Assembly: GCF_018885265.1 (NCBI RefSeq)
Contig: NZ_CP076538.1
Location: 868,001-932,000 of the forward strand
Source of the DNA: Amycolatopsis aidingensis
GTDB lineage: Bacteria; Actinomycetota; Actinomycetes; Mycobacteriales; Pseudonocardiaceae
Direction: 5' to 3'
DNA: 64,000 nt
Shown here: one piece after another, positions 41,718-49,443 of the stretch
Layout: each line of letters starts with the position of its first letter
Numbering within the stretch: position 1 is the first letter of the stretch
Program-made: the position numbers and the translations under genes
The notes under the pieces: generated by a model
The model's database searches: none
Seen by the model: the letters and a program-made list of their open reading frames with translations, nothing else
What the model was told of the DNA's origin: nothing

Positions 41718-42556
41718 TCGGCGGGCCAGGCCAGCCCGATCGAGCGGGTCACCCTCGGCCGCAGCGGTAGCTCCACCACCTCGGCAGGCGGCGAGGGTTC
41801 GAACCGCGGCAGCAGCGCCACCCCGAAACCGGCCGCGACCAGGCCGCGCACGGTGTCCGACTCCTGCCCCTCGAAGGCGACCTCCGGCCGGAATCCCGCG
41901 GCCGCGCACAGCTCGTCGGTGATCTGCCGCAGCCCGTAGCCCGGTTCGAGCAGCACGAAGGGTTCCGCGCTCAGCTCGCCCATCGTGACCGCCGTGCGGC
42001 CGGCGAGCCGGTGGGTCGCCGGCACGGAAAGGAACAGTTCCTGCTCGGCCAGCCAGTGCCCGCGTAACGCCGGATCGTCCACCGGCACCGGGGCGACCAG
42101 CGCGAGGTCGATGCTGCGGCGGATGAGGCCGTCCAGCACGTCCTGCCGGGAGCCCTGCACCAGGCTGAACCGCACCCCCGGCTGGTCGGCCCGGAACCGG
42201 CGCAGCAGCTCCGGCACGTACGAGCGCCCGAGCAGATGCAGGAAGCCCAGTACCACCCGCCCGCGCTCCGGCGAGATCTCCTCGCGTACCTGCCGGATGC
42301 CGCCGTGCAGCACGCTCAGCGCCTGTTCCGCGGTGCCGGCCAGCAGCGCACCCACCCTGGTCAGCCGGATCCCCCTGCCCCGCGGCACGGTGAGCGGCGT
42401 GCCGACCAGCTCGGCCAGCGCGGCCAGCCGCCTGCTGGCGGTCGGTTGCGGGATGCCGAGCAGCTCGGCCGTCCGAGTGAGATTCCCTGTGCGGTTGAGC
42501 ACCCCGAGCAGGGCCAGCCCCGGGGCCAGCTCCCCGGCGAGCTGCCAATCCGCCAT
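41597..42556 (-). CDS. LysR family transcriptional regulator
   Basis: The 319-residue protein has an N-terminal winged helix-turn-helix (LALLGVLNRTGNLTRTAELL then GIPQPTASRRLAALAELVG) and a LysR substrate-binding domain starting near GRVVLGFLHLLGRSYVPELL. ATG 42556 is chosen; GTG 42568 is possible with CATTAT 7 bases upstream. It is divergent from an MFS transporter, with a perfect TCCAAT-N5-ATTGGA palindrome between. This is the classical layout of a regulator for an efflux gene. The inducer is unknown. The 3' end overlaps pepA in antisense by 121 bases. Confidence 0.93.
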   Translation of the reverse strand: MADWQLAGELAPGLALLGVLNRTGNLTRTAELLGIPQPTASRRLAALAELVGTPLTVPRGRGIRLTRVGALLAGTAEQALSVLHGGIRQVREEISPERGRVVLGFLHLLGRSYVPELLRRFRADQPGVRFSLVQGSRQDVLDGLIRRSIDLALVAPVPVDDPALRGHWLAEQELFLSVPATHRLAGRTAVTMGELSAEPFVLLEPGYGLRQITDELCAAAGFRPEVAFEGQESDTVRGLVAAGFGVALLPRFEPSPPAEVVELPLRPRVTRSIGLAWPADQEPTPAVAAFREFVIGAQDAASSTRVRAANPVPPGTTSQ

Positions 42557-42582
42557 TTCATCCACCACGGTATGAATAATGC

Positions 42583-42599
42583 TCCAATTACGTATTGGA
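42583..42599. promoter_or_regulatory. LysR-type operator TCCAAT-N5-ATTGGA
   Basis: The perfect 6-bp arms with a 5-base centre give the T-N11-A form expected for LysR regulators. Outer AATGC and GCATT extend it to 42578-42605 with one extra base. It lies between the LysR and MFS genes and overlaps the candidate -35 of the MFS gene. Confidence 0.65.
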
Positions 42600-42624
42600 C
42601 GCATTGATTAGCCCGGCTTAGCGT
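42595..42624 (+). promoter_or_regulatory. MFS gene promoter, TTGGAC-N18-TAGCGT
   Basis: TTGGAC (42595-42600) and TAGCGT (42619-42624) are separated by 18 bases, and the MFS GTG follows 7 bases after the -10, suggesting a leaderless message. The -35 lies in the right arm of the LysR palindrome, so bound regulator would meet RNA polymerase directly. Confidence 0.55.
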
Positions 42625-42631
42625 CGCGGTC

Positions 42632-43912
42632 GTGTCCGTTGCCACCGCGCCAGCACCCGCCAGGGCCCGCCGGGTGACCTTCGCCGTGGCCACTGCGGGG
42701 ATCTCCTCCTTCGCGCTGCTCTACGCCCCGCAACCGGTACTGCCGCAGCTGGCCGCGCATTTTCACCTCGATCCCGGCGGGGCCTCGCTGGCGATCAGCA
42801 TCGGCACCGGCGCGCTGGCGGCCGCGGTGCTGCCGATCGCCGCGTTGTCCGAGCTGGTCGGCAGGCGCCCGATCATCCTGGCCTCGGTGCTCGGATCCGT
42901 GCTGCTGGCGCTGCTGCTCCCGCTCGCCCAGAGCTATCCGCTGTTCCTGCTGGTCCGTGCGTTGCAGGGGGTGGCGATCGCGGGCTTTCCCGGCGTGGCC
43001 GCCGCCTACCTCGCCGAGCAGCTCGGCCGGGACGGCCCCGGCTCGCGCGGGGTCGCCGCCGCGGTGGGGGTGATGATCGCGGGCAACACCATCGGCGGGA
43101 TGACCGGCAGGCTGGCCAGCGGGTTCACCGCTGACCTGCTCGGCTGGCAGGGGGCGCTCACCGTGGTCACCGTGATCGCGTTGCTGTGCTCTCTGCTCAC
43201 CGTCCTCGCGCTGCCACGCGGCGGCGAGGCGGCCCGCGGCGGTGGTGGGCACCGGGTCCGCGCGGTCCTCGCCGGGCTCGGCAGCGCGCTACGCGGCCGG
43301 GTGCTGCTCGCCCAGTACGCGGTCGCGCTGCTGGCCATGGGCTCGTTCGTCGCGCTGTACAACGCGGCAGGCTTCCGGCTCACCGGGGCGCCGTTGCACC
43401 TTTCCCCCGCGGTGGCCTCGCTGGTGTTCCTCGCCTACGCGATGGGCACGGTGTCCTCGGCGGCCATGGGCAGGCTGGTCACCCGGTTCGGCAGGGTCCG
43501 CTCCCTGGTCACCGCGCTGCTGGTGACGGCGGGCGGGGCGGCGCTGACCCTCCCCGACTCGCTGCCGTTGGTTGTGCTCGGCTTCGTGGTGCTCACCGGC
43601 GGTTTCTTCGCCGCGCACGCGGTGGCCAACGGCTGGGCAGCCGCGGAGGCGCCCGCCGGGGCCCGCGGGCAGGTCTCCGGGCTCTACACCCTGGCCTACT
43701 ACCTGGGCAGCAGCATCGGCGGCACCCTCGGCAGCATGGTCTACGGCCATGCGGGATGGGGCTGGCTGGTGGGCACCACCGGGGTCTGGCTCGGGCTCGC
43801 CGCGCTCGGCGTGGCCGGGGTCAGGTGGTCGTATGCGCGGCCACCAGCAGCCCGGCGCCCACCGGAAGCAGCGCGGGCATCAGCCGCTCATCCTCACGCA
43901 CCGCACGGGTGA
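42632..43912 (+). CDS. MFS transporter (YnfM-like drug efflux type)
   Basis: The 426-residue protein has 12 hydrophobic helices typical of the major facilitator superfamily. The loop 2-3 motif is seen in LSELVGRRPIILASVLGS, and the second half repeats it as MGRLVTRFGRVRSLVTALLV. The N-terminal APQPVLPQLAAHF resembles YnfM/arabinose-efflux-like members, proton-driven exporters of small molecules. Substrate is unknown. GTG 42632 is leaderless by the TAGCGT spacing. It is controlled by the divergent LysR gene. The last 92 bases overlap the convergent O-methyltransferase gene. Confidence 0.92.
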   Translation: MSVATAPAPARARRVTFAVATAGISSFALLYAPQPVLPQLAAHFHLDPGGASLAISIGTGALAAAVLPIAALSELVGRRPIILASVLGSVLLALLLPLAQSYPLFLLVRALQGVAIAGFPGVAAAYLAEQLGRDGPGSRGVAAAVGVMIAGNTIGGMTGRLASGFTADLLGWQGALTVVTVIALLCSLLTVLALPRGGEAARGGGGHRVRAVLAGLGSALRGRVLLAQYAVALLAMGSFVALYNAAGFRLTGAPLHLSPAVASLVFLAYAMGTVSSAAMGRLVTRFGRVRSLVTALLVTAGGAALTLPDSLPLVVLGFVVLTGGFFAAHAVANGWAAAEAPAGARGQVSGLYTLAYYLGSSIGGTLGSMVYGHAGWGWLVGTTGVWLGLAALGVAGVRWSYARPPAARRPPEAARASAAHPHAPHG

Positions 43913-44474
43913 GGCCGCGCAGCGCGACCGCCTCCGTGTCCCGCCGCGCCGGGTCGGTCACCCTGCCCTCCGCCAGTACACCCTGGAACACGATGACCCC
44001 GCCCGGCCGCAGCAGCTGCACGCCGAGCTCGCAGTAGCCCGGGTACTCGGGCATGGTGGCGTCGATGAACACCAGGTCGTAGCCACCGGTGGTGAGCCGG
44101 GGCAGCACGTCCAGTGCCCTGCCCATGATCAGCCGGGTGCGGCCGGGCTGGTAGCCGGCGGCAAGGAAGTTCTGCCGCGCGGCCCGGTGGTACTCCGGCT
44201 CGATGTCGATCGAGGTGAGCACGCCGTCCTCGGCCATGCCGCGCAGCAGGTAGAGCCCGCTCACCCCGGTGCCGGTGCCGACCTCCACCACCGCCCGCGC
44301 CCGCGAGGCGGCGGCGAGGAAGCGCAGGGCGGCGCCGCCCGCGCGGCTGAGCGGGACGCAGCCGAGGTCCTCGGCCTGGGCGCGGGCGGAGCCCAGGACC
44401 TCGTCCTCGGGCAGGTAACCCTCGATGTAGTCACCCAGATCCGCCGAACCGGTGATGTGCGTCTCGGAGGTCAC
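43821..44474 (-). CDS. O-methyltransferase (class I SAM-dependent)
   Basis: The 217-residue protein carries the SAM-binding motif VVEVGTGTGVSGLYLLRGM, SIDIEPEYHRAARQNFLAAG and VFIDATMPEYPGYCELGV, in which the Asp helps bind the metal in catechol-type O-methyltransferases. By position and length it matches Rv1220c upstream of sigE. GTG 44474 has TAATGT 6 bases upstream, suggesting a leaderless message. It is divergent from sigE across 184 bases, and its 3' end overlaps the MFS gene. The substrate is unknown. Confidence 0.92.
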   Translation of the reverse strand: MTSETHITGSADLGDYIEGYLPEDEVLGSARAQAEDLGCVPLSRAGGAALRFLAAASRARAVVEVGTGTGVSGLYLLRGMAEDGVLTSIDIEPEYHRAARQNFLAAGYQPGRTRLIMGRALDVLPRLTTGGYDLVFIDATMPEYPGYCELGVQLLRPGGVIVFQGVLAEGRVTDPARRDTEAVALRGLTRAVREDERLMPALLPVGAGLLVAAHTTT

Positions 44475-44480
44475 GCGGAA

Positions 44481-44486
44481 ACATTA
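44481..44486 (-). promoter_or_regulatory. -10 hexamer TAATGT of a leaderless start
   Basis: On the reverse strand TAATGT is followed by 6 bases and GTG 44474 of the O-methyltransferase gene. It is the nearest to the TANNNT consensus among the leaderless candidates here. Confidence 0.5.
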
Positions 44487-44605
44487 GCGGTGCACATCGC
44501 CGTATCCGAGCAGGACCGGCGGAACCGGGAAAACCTTCTCAGGCTGCTCTCAGCCCGATCTCACTAGAACCATAAGGAAGCAGGCGAAACTGAGTCCCAC
44601 AGGTG

Positions 44606-44632
44606 GGAACACGCGGGGCAGGCTCCGCGTTG
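44606..44632 (+). promoter_or_regulatory. ECF sigma promoter, GGAAC-N17-CGTTG
   Basis: GGAAC (44606-44610) and CGTTG (44628-44632) are separated by 17 bases, which fits the GGAAC...CGTT pattern of SigE/SigH/SigR-type ECF promoters. It is 27 bases upstream of the sigE ATG, so sigE may be autoregulated. A palindrome TCCCAC-AG-GTGGGA (44594-44607) overlaps the -35 and may bind a further regulator. Confidence 0.5.
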
Positions 44633-44658
44633 GGCTGAATAGTTGGGAGAGCTGCCCT

Positions 44659-45315
44659 ATGGAGGTGCCTTCGCTGTCGATGCAGAAGAGTCCGAAGAGC
44701 GCTGAGCTGCCGGCGGATGCCGCCGCCGTGACCCAGGTCGGGGACAAGGCCGAGCCGACATGGACCCCGCCGACCTGGGACGAGGTCGTGCGCGAGCATG
44801 CCGACCGGGTCTACCGGCTCGCCTATCGCCTCAGCGGTAACGTCCACGACGCGGAGGACCTCACCCAGGAGACCTTCATCCGGGTGTTCCGTTCGCTGGC
44901 CTCCTACAAGCCGGGCACCTTCGAGGGCTGGCTGCACCGGATCACCACGAACCTGTTCCTGGACATGGCACGCCGCCGGTCGCGGGTGCGCATGGAGGGC
45001 CTGCCGGAGGACACCGACCGCATCGTCGGTGACGACCCCAGCCCGGAGCAGGTCTACTCCCGCACCCATCTGGACCCCGACCTGCAGGCCGCGCTGGACG
45101 AGCTCCCGCCGGAGTTCCGCGCCGCGGTCGTGCTCTGCGATGTGGAGGGGCTGTCCTACGAGGAGATCGGCGCCACGCTCGGGGTTAAGCTCGGCACTGT
45201 GCGCAGCAGAATCCACCGCGGCAGGCAGGCACTCCGGGTAGCGCTGGAACGCCGCAAGGCCCCGGCGAACGCCGAGATCGTGCCGCCGCTCACCTACGCG
45301 GAGGCCAGGGTATGA
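44659..45315 (+). CDS. sigE: ECF RNA polymerase sigma factor SigE
   Basis: SigE directs transcription in envelope, heat and surfactant stress. The 218-residue protein has sigma region 2 ([60 protein letters not shown]) and region 4 ([20 protein letters not shown] then [20 protein letters not shown], with helix-turn-helix). An N-terminal extension of about 35 residues precedes region 2, as in mycobacterial SigE. ATG 44659 has GGGAGAG upstream. The anti-sigma gene overlaps its stop by ATGA, and htrA and tatB follow, the order of Rv1221-Rv1224. Confidence 0.95.
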   Translation: MEVPSLSMQKSPKSAELPADAAAVTQVGDKAEPTWTPPTWDEVVREHADRVYRLAYRLSGNVHDAEDLTQETFIRVFRSLASYKPGTFEGWLHRITTNLFLDMARRRSRVRMEGLPEDTDRIVGDDPSPEQVYSRTHLDPDLQAALDELPPEFRAAVVLCDVEGLSYEEIGATLGVKLGTVRSRIHRGRQALRVALERRKAPANAEIVPPLTYAEARV

Positions 45316-46040
45316 GCGAAGCACGGGGATGGGGACTCCCCGAATCGCACCTGCTACCGGATGCCGTGGTCGCGTTCGTCGACCGGGAGCTTTCCCTCGG
45401 CGCGCACGAACGGGCGGCGGCGCATGTCGCCCGCTGTCCGGGGTGCGCCGCCGAGGTCACCGCGCAGCGGCAGGCCCGCGCCGCGGTGAAAGGCGCCGAG
45501 GCACCGAGGATGTCGGCGGGTTTCCTGGCGAGCCTGCGGTCCATACCCGAGCACACCGAGGTCTCCAGCACGCCGGACAACCTGGCGATCACCGAGGATG
45601 GTCAGCTGGTCGCGATCCAGCGCCCGGACCGGGTCGCCGGTCTGCGTTCCCCGGGCTCGTCCGGTTCTCCGGCCGGCGTGGAGTCCGCCCCGCTCGGCAG
45701 CACCGCCCCGCTCGGCAGCACCGCCCCGCTCGGTAACTCGCCGAATGTACTCGGTAACGGTGCCCGGCTGAACGTCTCGAAACGCCGCGCCGCGCAGGGC
45801 GCGGGTGTGGTGGTGTCCGGGCTGGTACTGAGCGCGCTCGCGCTGGTGGCCACCTCCGGCGGGGAGGAGACCGGCGGGGGCCCCGGGGTGCCGCCGCGGG
45901 ACGTACTGCGCGCGCAGTTCGGGGTGCAGGGGCCGCCGAGGCAGGCCCCGACCACCACGACCACAACGCCCCCGGCGGCGTCCGGCACCGAGGACGCGGG
46001 CCGGGAGGTCCCCGTTCCGGTGGGCGCGCACCAGCCCTGA
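45312..46040 (+). CDS. rseA: membrane anti-sigma factor (RseA-like)
   Basis: The 242-residue protein holds a zinc-binding anti-sigma motif [12 protein letters not shown] (HX3CX2C) near residue 36-43. A low-complexity middle region with PLGSTA repeats follows, then one membrane helix near residues 162-181 ([20 protein letters not shown]) and an outer Thr/Pro-rich tail. It should bind and hold SigE until the redox state of the zinc site or proteolysis frees it. ATG 45312 overlaps the sigE stop by 4 bases. The C-terminal membrane helix makes it longer than mycobacterial RseA. Confidence 0.9.
   Translation: MSEARGWGLPESHLLPDAVVAFVDRELSLGAHERAAAHVARCPGCAAEVTAQRQARAAVKGAEAPRMSAGFLASLRSIPEHTEVSSTPDNLAITEDGQLVAIQRPDRVAGLRSPGSSGSPAGVESAPLGSTAPLGSTAPLGNSPNVLGNGARLNVSKRRAAQGAGVVVSGLVLSALALVATSGGEETGGGPGVPPRDVLRAQFGVQGPPRQAPTTTTTTPPAASGTEDAGREVPVPVGAHQP
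45690..45733 (+). repeat. 18-bp direct repeats coding PLGSTA
   Basis: The unit CCGCTCGGCAGCACCGCC occurs twice in full (45690-45707 and 45708-45725) and partly a third time (to 45733), inside the anti-sigma gene. It encodes [15 protein letters not shown]. The length is a multiple of three, so copy-number change would not shift the frame. Confidence 0.85.
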
Positions 46041-46072
46041 CCTCGCGCTCCTGCGCAACGCCTACTTCACCG

Positions 46073-46096
46073 GGATCACGGCAGACTTGGTGATCC
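46073..46096. other. inverted repeat between anti-sigma gene and htrA
   Basis: GGATCAC (46073-46079) pairs with GTGATCC (46090-46096) around a 10-base loop, 33 bases after the anti-sigma stop and upstream of htrA. It could be a weak terminator or an operator in the htrA promoter region (a TATGGT hexamer lies at 46107-46112). No firm role can be given. Confidence 0.35.
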
Positions 46097-46174
46097 GGGG
46101 CTGGCGTATGGTCACGCCAGTCAGTCACCCGTCCACCTGGCGGAGCCCGAGGCACCAACACATTCCGGGGAACG

Positions 46175-47710
46175 ATGAACCAGCCGAACTCGAACCAGGA
46201 ACATCCCGCGGCGCGGGAGAACCGGCTCGGGCCGCGCCCGGTGAACCGTCCCCCGGTGGACCAGGCACAGGCGGCCGTCTTCGGCCGCCCACGGGGGGTA
46301 CGGGGTTCCTTCGACAAGCTGTACTCACCGGAGCGCCGCAACGGCAACGTCGAGGGGCTGACCAGCGCTCCGCCGCCCCCGGAGTCGCTGGTCGAGGCGT
46401 TCCGCCGCCCGCAGGGTGCCGAGGGCGTCGTGCTGCAGCGGCCGCAGGAAGGCAACGGCGGCGGCCCGGCCGAGGAGGTAGAGCAACCGCTGTGGTCGCG
46501 CCAGGGGGACCCGTGGCGGGACCCCGGAGCGGGTGCCGTGCTCGGCGGCCCGGCCGTACCGGGCGAGGAGGATGCCGAGCGGGACACCGAGCGGCCCCGC
46601 GGGGCGCTGCTGAGCCTGCCCGAGGTGCTGTTCGGCCGCAGGGTGAAGCCCACCGCGCTGGCCCTGCTCGGCGCGGTCGCGTTGCTGATCGGCGCCGTCG
46701 GCGGCGTGGTCGGCTGGTTCCTCTCCAGTGCGGGCGACTCGCTGACCGGTGAGCTGAACATCGCCGAGGCGCAGGCAGGCAAGGAGCGGCCTGCCGGATC
46801 GGTGGCCGATATCGCGGGCCGGGTCGCCCCGGCCGTGGTGTCCATCGAGGTCAAGTCCGGGCAGGCCGGTGGGGTCGGCTCGGGGGTCATGATCGACCCG
46901 GATGGCTACGTCGTCACCAACAACCACGTGGTCTCCGGGGCCACCAGGGACGAGCAGGCCGAGATCACCGCGGTGTTCATCGACGGCACCCGTGCGCGGG
47001 CGGAGATCGTCGGCACCGACCCGAAGACCGACCTCGCGGTGATCAAGGTGAACGTGCCGAACCCGGTGGTCATCGAGATCGGTAAGTCCGCCGATCTGGC
47101 GGCCGGGGACTCGGTCATCGCCGTCGGTTCGCCGTTCGGCCTGGAGAACACGGTGACCGAGGGCATCGTCAGCGCGCTGAACCGGCCGGTGACCGCGCCG
47201 GGGGAGAACGGCGACCCGCCGGTGACCTACGACGCGATCCAGACCGACGCCGCGATCAACCCCGGCAACTCCGGTGGCGCGCTGGTGGACGCCACCGGGG
47301 CGCTGGTCGGGATCAACTCGCTGATCAGGACCGTCGGCGGGGGTGGTCAGGGTTCCGGTGGCAGCATCGGCCTCGGTTTCGCCATCCCGGTCGACCAGGT
47401 GGTCCGGATCAGTGAGGCACTGATCCGGGACGGCGAGGTCAAGCACGCCGACCTCGGGGTGAACGCGGCCTCGGTGTCGGCGAACACCTCGGAGGGCGCG
47501 CAGATCCGCAACGTGACCGCGGGCGGGCCCGCGGCGAACGCCGGGATCGCCGAGGGCGACGTGATCACCAAGGTCGGGGACCGGCCGGTGCGCAACGCGG
47601 CCGAGCTGACCGTCGCGGTGCGTGAGCACGACATCGGTGACGTGGTGCCGGTGCAGCTGGTGCGGGCGAACCGGAAGCTCACCGTGGACGTCACGCTCGG
47701 CAGTGACTGA
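46175..47710 (+). CDS. htrA: HtrA/DegP-type membrane serine protease
   Basis: HtrA degrades or chaperones damaged envelope proteins and, next to SigE, takes part in the envelope stress response. The 511-residue protein has a polar cytoplasmic N-terminus of about 165 residues and one membrane helix (ALALLGAVALLIGAVGGVVG). The trypsin-like domain has the triad His251 (TNNHVV), Asp286 (KTDLAVIK) and Ser366 (NPGNSGG), and a C-terminal PDZ domain begins near residue 415. ATG 46175 opens the frame after a 134-base spacer. All active-site residues are intact. Confidence 0.95.
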   Translation: MNQPNSNQEHPAARENRLGPRPVNRPPVDQAQAAVFGRPRGVRGSFDKLYSPERRNGNVEGLTSAPPPPESLVEAFRRPQGAEGVVLQRPQEGNGGGPAEEVEQPLWSRQGDPWRDPGAGAVLGGPAVPGEEDAERDTERPRGALLSLPEVLFGRRVKPTALALLGAVALLIGAVGGVVGWFLSSAGDSLTGELNIAEAQAGKERPAGSVADIAGRVAPAVVSIEVKSGQAGGVGSGVMIDPDGYVVTNNHVVSGATRDEQAEITAVFIDGTRARAEIVGTDPKTDLAVIKVNVPNPVVIEIGKSADLAAGDSVIAVGSPFGLENTVTEGIVSALNRPVTAPGENGDPPVTYDAIQTDAAINPGNSGGALVDATGALVGINSLIRTVGGGGQGSGGSIGLGFAIPVDQVVRISEALIRDGEVKHADLGVNAASVSANTSEGAQIRNVTAGGPAANAGIAEGDVITKVGDRPVRNAAELTVAVREHDIGDVVPVQLVRANRKLTVDVTLGSD

Positions 47711-47795
47711 GTGGGCTTCAGATTGACCGGCCCGGCAGGCCGGTGCGGGCGGTACCCTGGTCGTGGCATACGCGTCGGCGAGGCGGAGGTTCGCG

Positions 47796-48200
47796 GTGTT
47801 CGAGAGCGTTGGGTGGGGCGAGATCCTCGTGCTCATCGTCGCCGGGCTGTTCATCCTCGGTCCCGAGCGGCTGCCCGATGCGGCGGCCTGGCTCGGCAAG
47901 AGCGTCCGTAAGGTGCGCGACTTCGCCACCGGGGCGCGGCAGCAGCTGCGCGACGAGATGGGCCCGGAGTACGAGGAGTTCCGCCAGCCCATCGAGGACC
48001 TGCGCGAGCTGCGCAGCTTCGACCCCAAGCGGGTGGTCACCCAGCATCTGTTCGACGGCGACCCCGACCCGCTCGGGATGAACAACATCAACGGTAACGG
48101 CGGGGACTACTACAAGCCCAACGGTTATCCCGGGGCCACCAAGCCCGCCGAACCGCTCAAGCCCGGCGAGAAGCCCCCCGTCGACCCCGACGCCACCTGA
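47796..48200 (+). CDS. tatB: Sec-independent protein translocase TatB
   Basis: TatB is part of the receptor of the twin-arginine translocase. The 134-residue protein starts [20 protein letters not shown] followed by [20 protein letters not shown], the TatA/B membrane hairpin (conserved Glu in GWGE and LGPERLP hinge) and amphipathic helix. A charged, proline-rich tail follows. GTG 47796 is chosen because GGAGGT lies 6 bases upstream. The gene follows htrA in the SigE block as in mycobacteria (Rv1224). It ends 16 bases from the convergent mrp. tatA and tatC are not in the window. Confidence 0.95.
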   Translation: MFESVGWGEILVLIVAGLFILGPERLPDAAAWLGKSVRKVRDFATGARQQLRDEMGPEYEEFRQPIEDLRELRSFDPKRVVTQHLFDGDPDPLGMNNINGNGGDYYKPNGYPGATKPAEPLKPGEKPPVDPDAT

Positions 48201-48216
48201 GGGCGGCGCCGCGGCG

Positions 48217-49356
48217 TCAGGTTGGGGTGACGTTCAGCATGCGGCCTGCGAGGCCGCGGGCCCGGGTGGAAAGCTTCGAGGACGCGGTGCGCAGCACCTC
48301 CGAGGCCGGGGCCTCCGGCTCGGACAGCACCAGCGGGGTACCGGCGTCGCCCTGCTCGCGCAGCCGCGGGTCCAGCGGAACCTGACCGAGCAGCGGCACC
48401 TCGGCACCGGTGGACTTGGACAGCGAGTCGGCAACCGTCTGCCCGCCCCCGGAGCCGAAGATCTCCATCCGCGAGCCGTCCGGGGTCTCCAGCCAGGACA
48501 TGTTCTCGATCACACCGGCGATTCGCTGCCGGGTCTGCAGGGCGATCGCGCCCGCCCGCTCGGCCACCTCGGCCGCGGCCTGCTGTGGCGTGGTGACCAC
48601 CAGCAGTTCGGCGTTCGGGATGAGCTGGGCCACCGAGATCGCGATATCCCCGGTACCCGGCGGCAGGTCCAGCAGCAGGATGTCGAGGTCACCCCAGAAC
48701 ACGTCGGCAAGGAACTGCTGCAGCGCGCGGTGCAACATCGGCCCCCGCCACACCACCGGGGTGTTGCCAGGGGTGAACATCCCGATCGAGATGACCTTCA
48801 CGCCGTGCGCCTGCGGCGGCATGATCATCTTCTCCACCTTGGTCGGCTTCTCCCGCGCGCCGAGCATCCGCGGCACCGAGTGGCCGTAGATGTCCGCGTC
48901 CACCACGCCGACCGAGAGCCCACGCTCCGCCATGGCCACGGCGAGGTTCACCGTCACACTGGACTTGCCGACCCCGCCCTTGCCGGAGGCCACGCAGTAC
49001 ACCCTGGTCAGCGAGCCGGGCTGGGCGAAGGGGATCACCGGTTCGGCGGAGTCGCCGCGGAGCGACTTGCGCAGCTCCGTGCGCTGCTCGTCACTCATCA
49101 CGTCCAGCTCGACCTTGACCTCGCGGACGCCGTCGAGCCGCTCGACCGCGGCGGTGGTGTCCTTGGTGATGGTGTCCTTCAGCGGGCAGCCCGCGATCGT
49201 GAGGTAGATCGCGACGTTGACCACGCCGTCCTCGCCGACCGTGACGTCCTTGACCATGCCAAGTTCGGTGATCGGCTTCTTGATCTCCGGGTCGATGACG
49301 TCCTTCAGCGCGTTGTGGACGTCGTCGACACTGGGAAGCTGCTGCGTGCTGGTCAC
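48217..49356 (-). CDS. mrp: Mrp/NBP35-type iron-sulfur carrier ATPase
   Basis: Mrp (ApbC) proteins bind and transfer iron-sulfur clusters. The 379-residue product has an N-terminal MIP18/DUF59-like domain (VIDPEIKKPITELGMVKDV) and a C-terminal ParA-type ATPase with the deviant Walker A YCVASGKGGVGKSSVTVNLA, the ILLLDLPPGTGDI loop and VIENMSWLETPDGSRMEIFG. The classical CXXC of the ATPase domain is not evident, as in other actinobacterial members. GTG 49356 is chosen; GTG 49371 or further upstream is possible. The position near tatB matches Rv1229c. Confidence 0.92.
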   Translation of the reverse strand: MTSTQQLPSVDDVHNALKDVIDPEIKKPITELGMVKDVTVGEDGVVNVAIYLTIAGCPLKDTITKDTTAAVERLDGVREVKVELDVMSDEQRTELRKSLRGDSAEPVIPFAQPGSLTRVYCVASGKGGVGKSSVTVNLAVAMAERGLSVGVVDADIYGHSVPRMLGAREKPTKVEKMIMPPQAHGVKVISIGMFTPGNTPVVWRGPMLHRALQQFLADVFWGDLDILLLDLPPGTGDIAISVAQLIPNAELLVVTTPQQAAAEVAERAGAIALQTRQRIAGVIENMSWLETPDGSRMEIFGSGGGQTVADSLSKSTGAEVPLLGQVPLDPRLREQGDAGTPLVLSEPEAPASEVLRTASSKLSTRARGLAGRMLNVTPT

Positions 49357-49443
49357 TGCTCGAGCACCGACCTTCTCTGGGGGCAAACCGAATGTTCACC
49401 CTCCATGCTACGGAAGGGTAGTTCGTGCCGGTTTCTTCCCCGC

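Noticed and set aside
40191..42548. A 785-codon reverse frame spanning pepA and the LysR gene
   Set aside because: It runs over two well-defined genes in other frames and its translation is Gly/Ala/Arg-rich noise.
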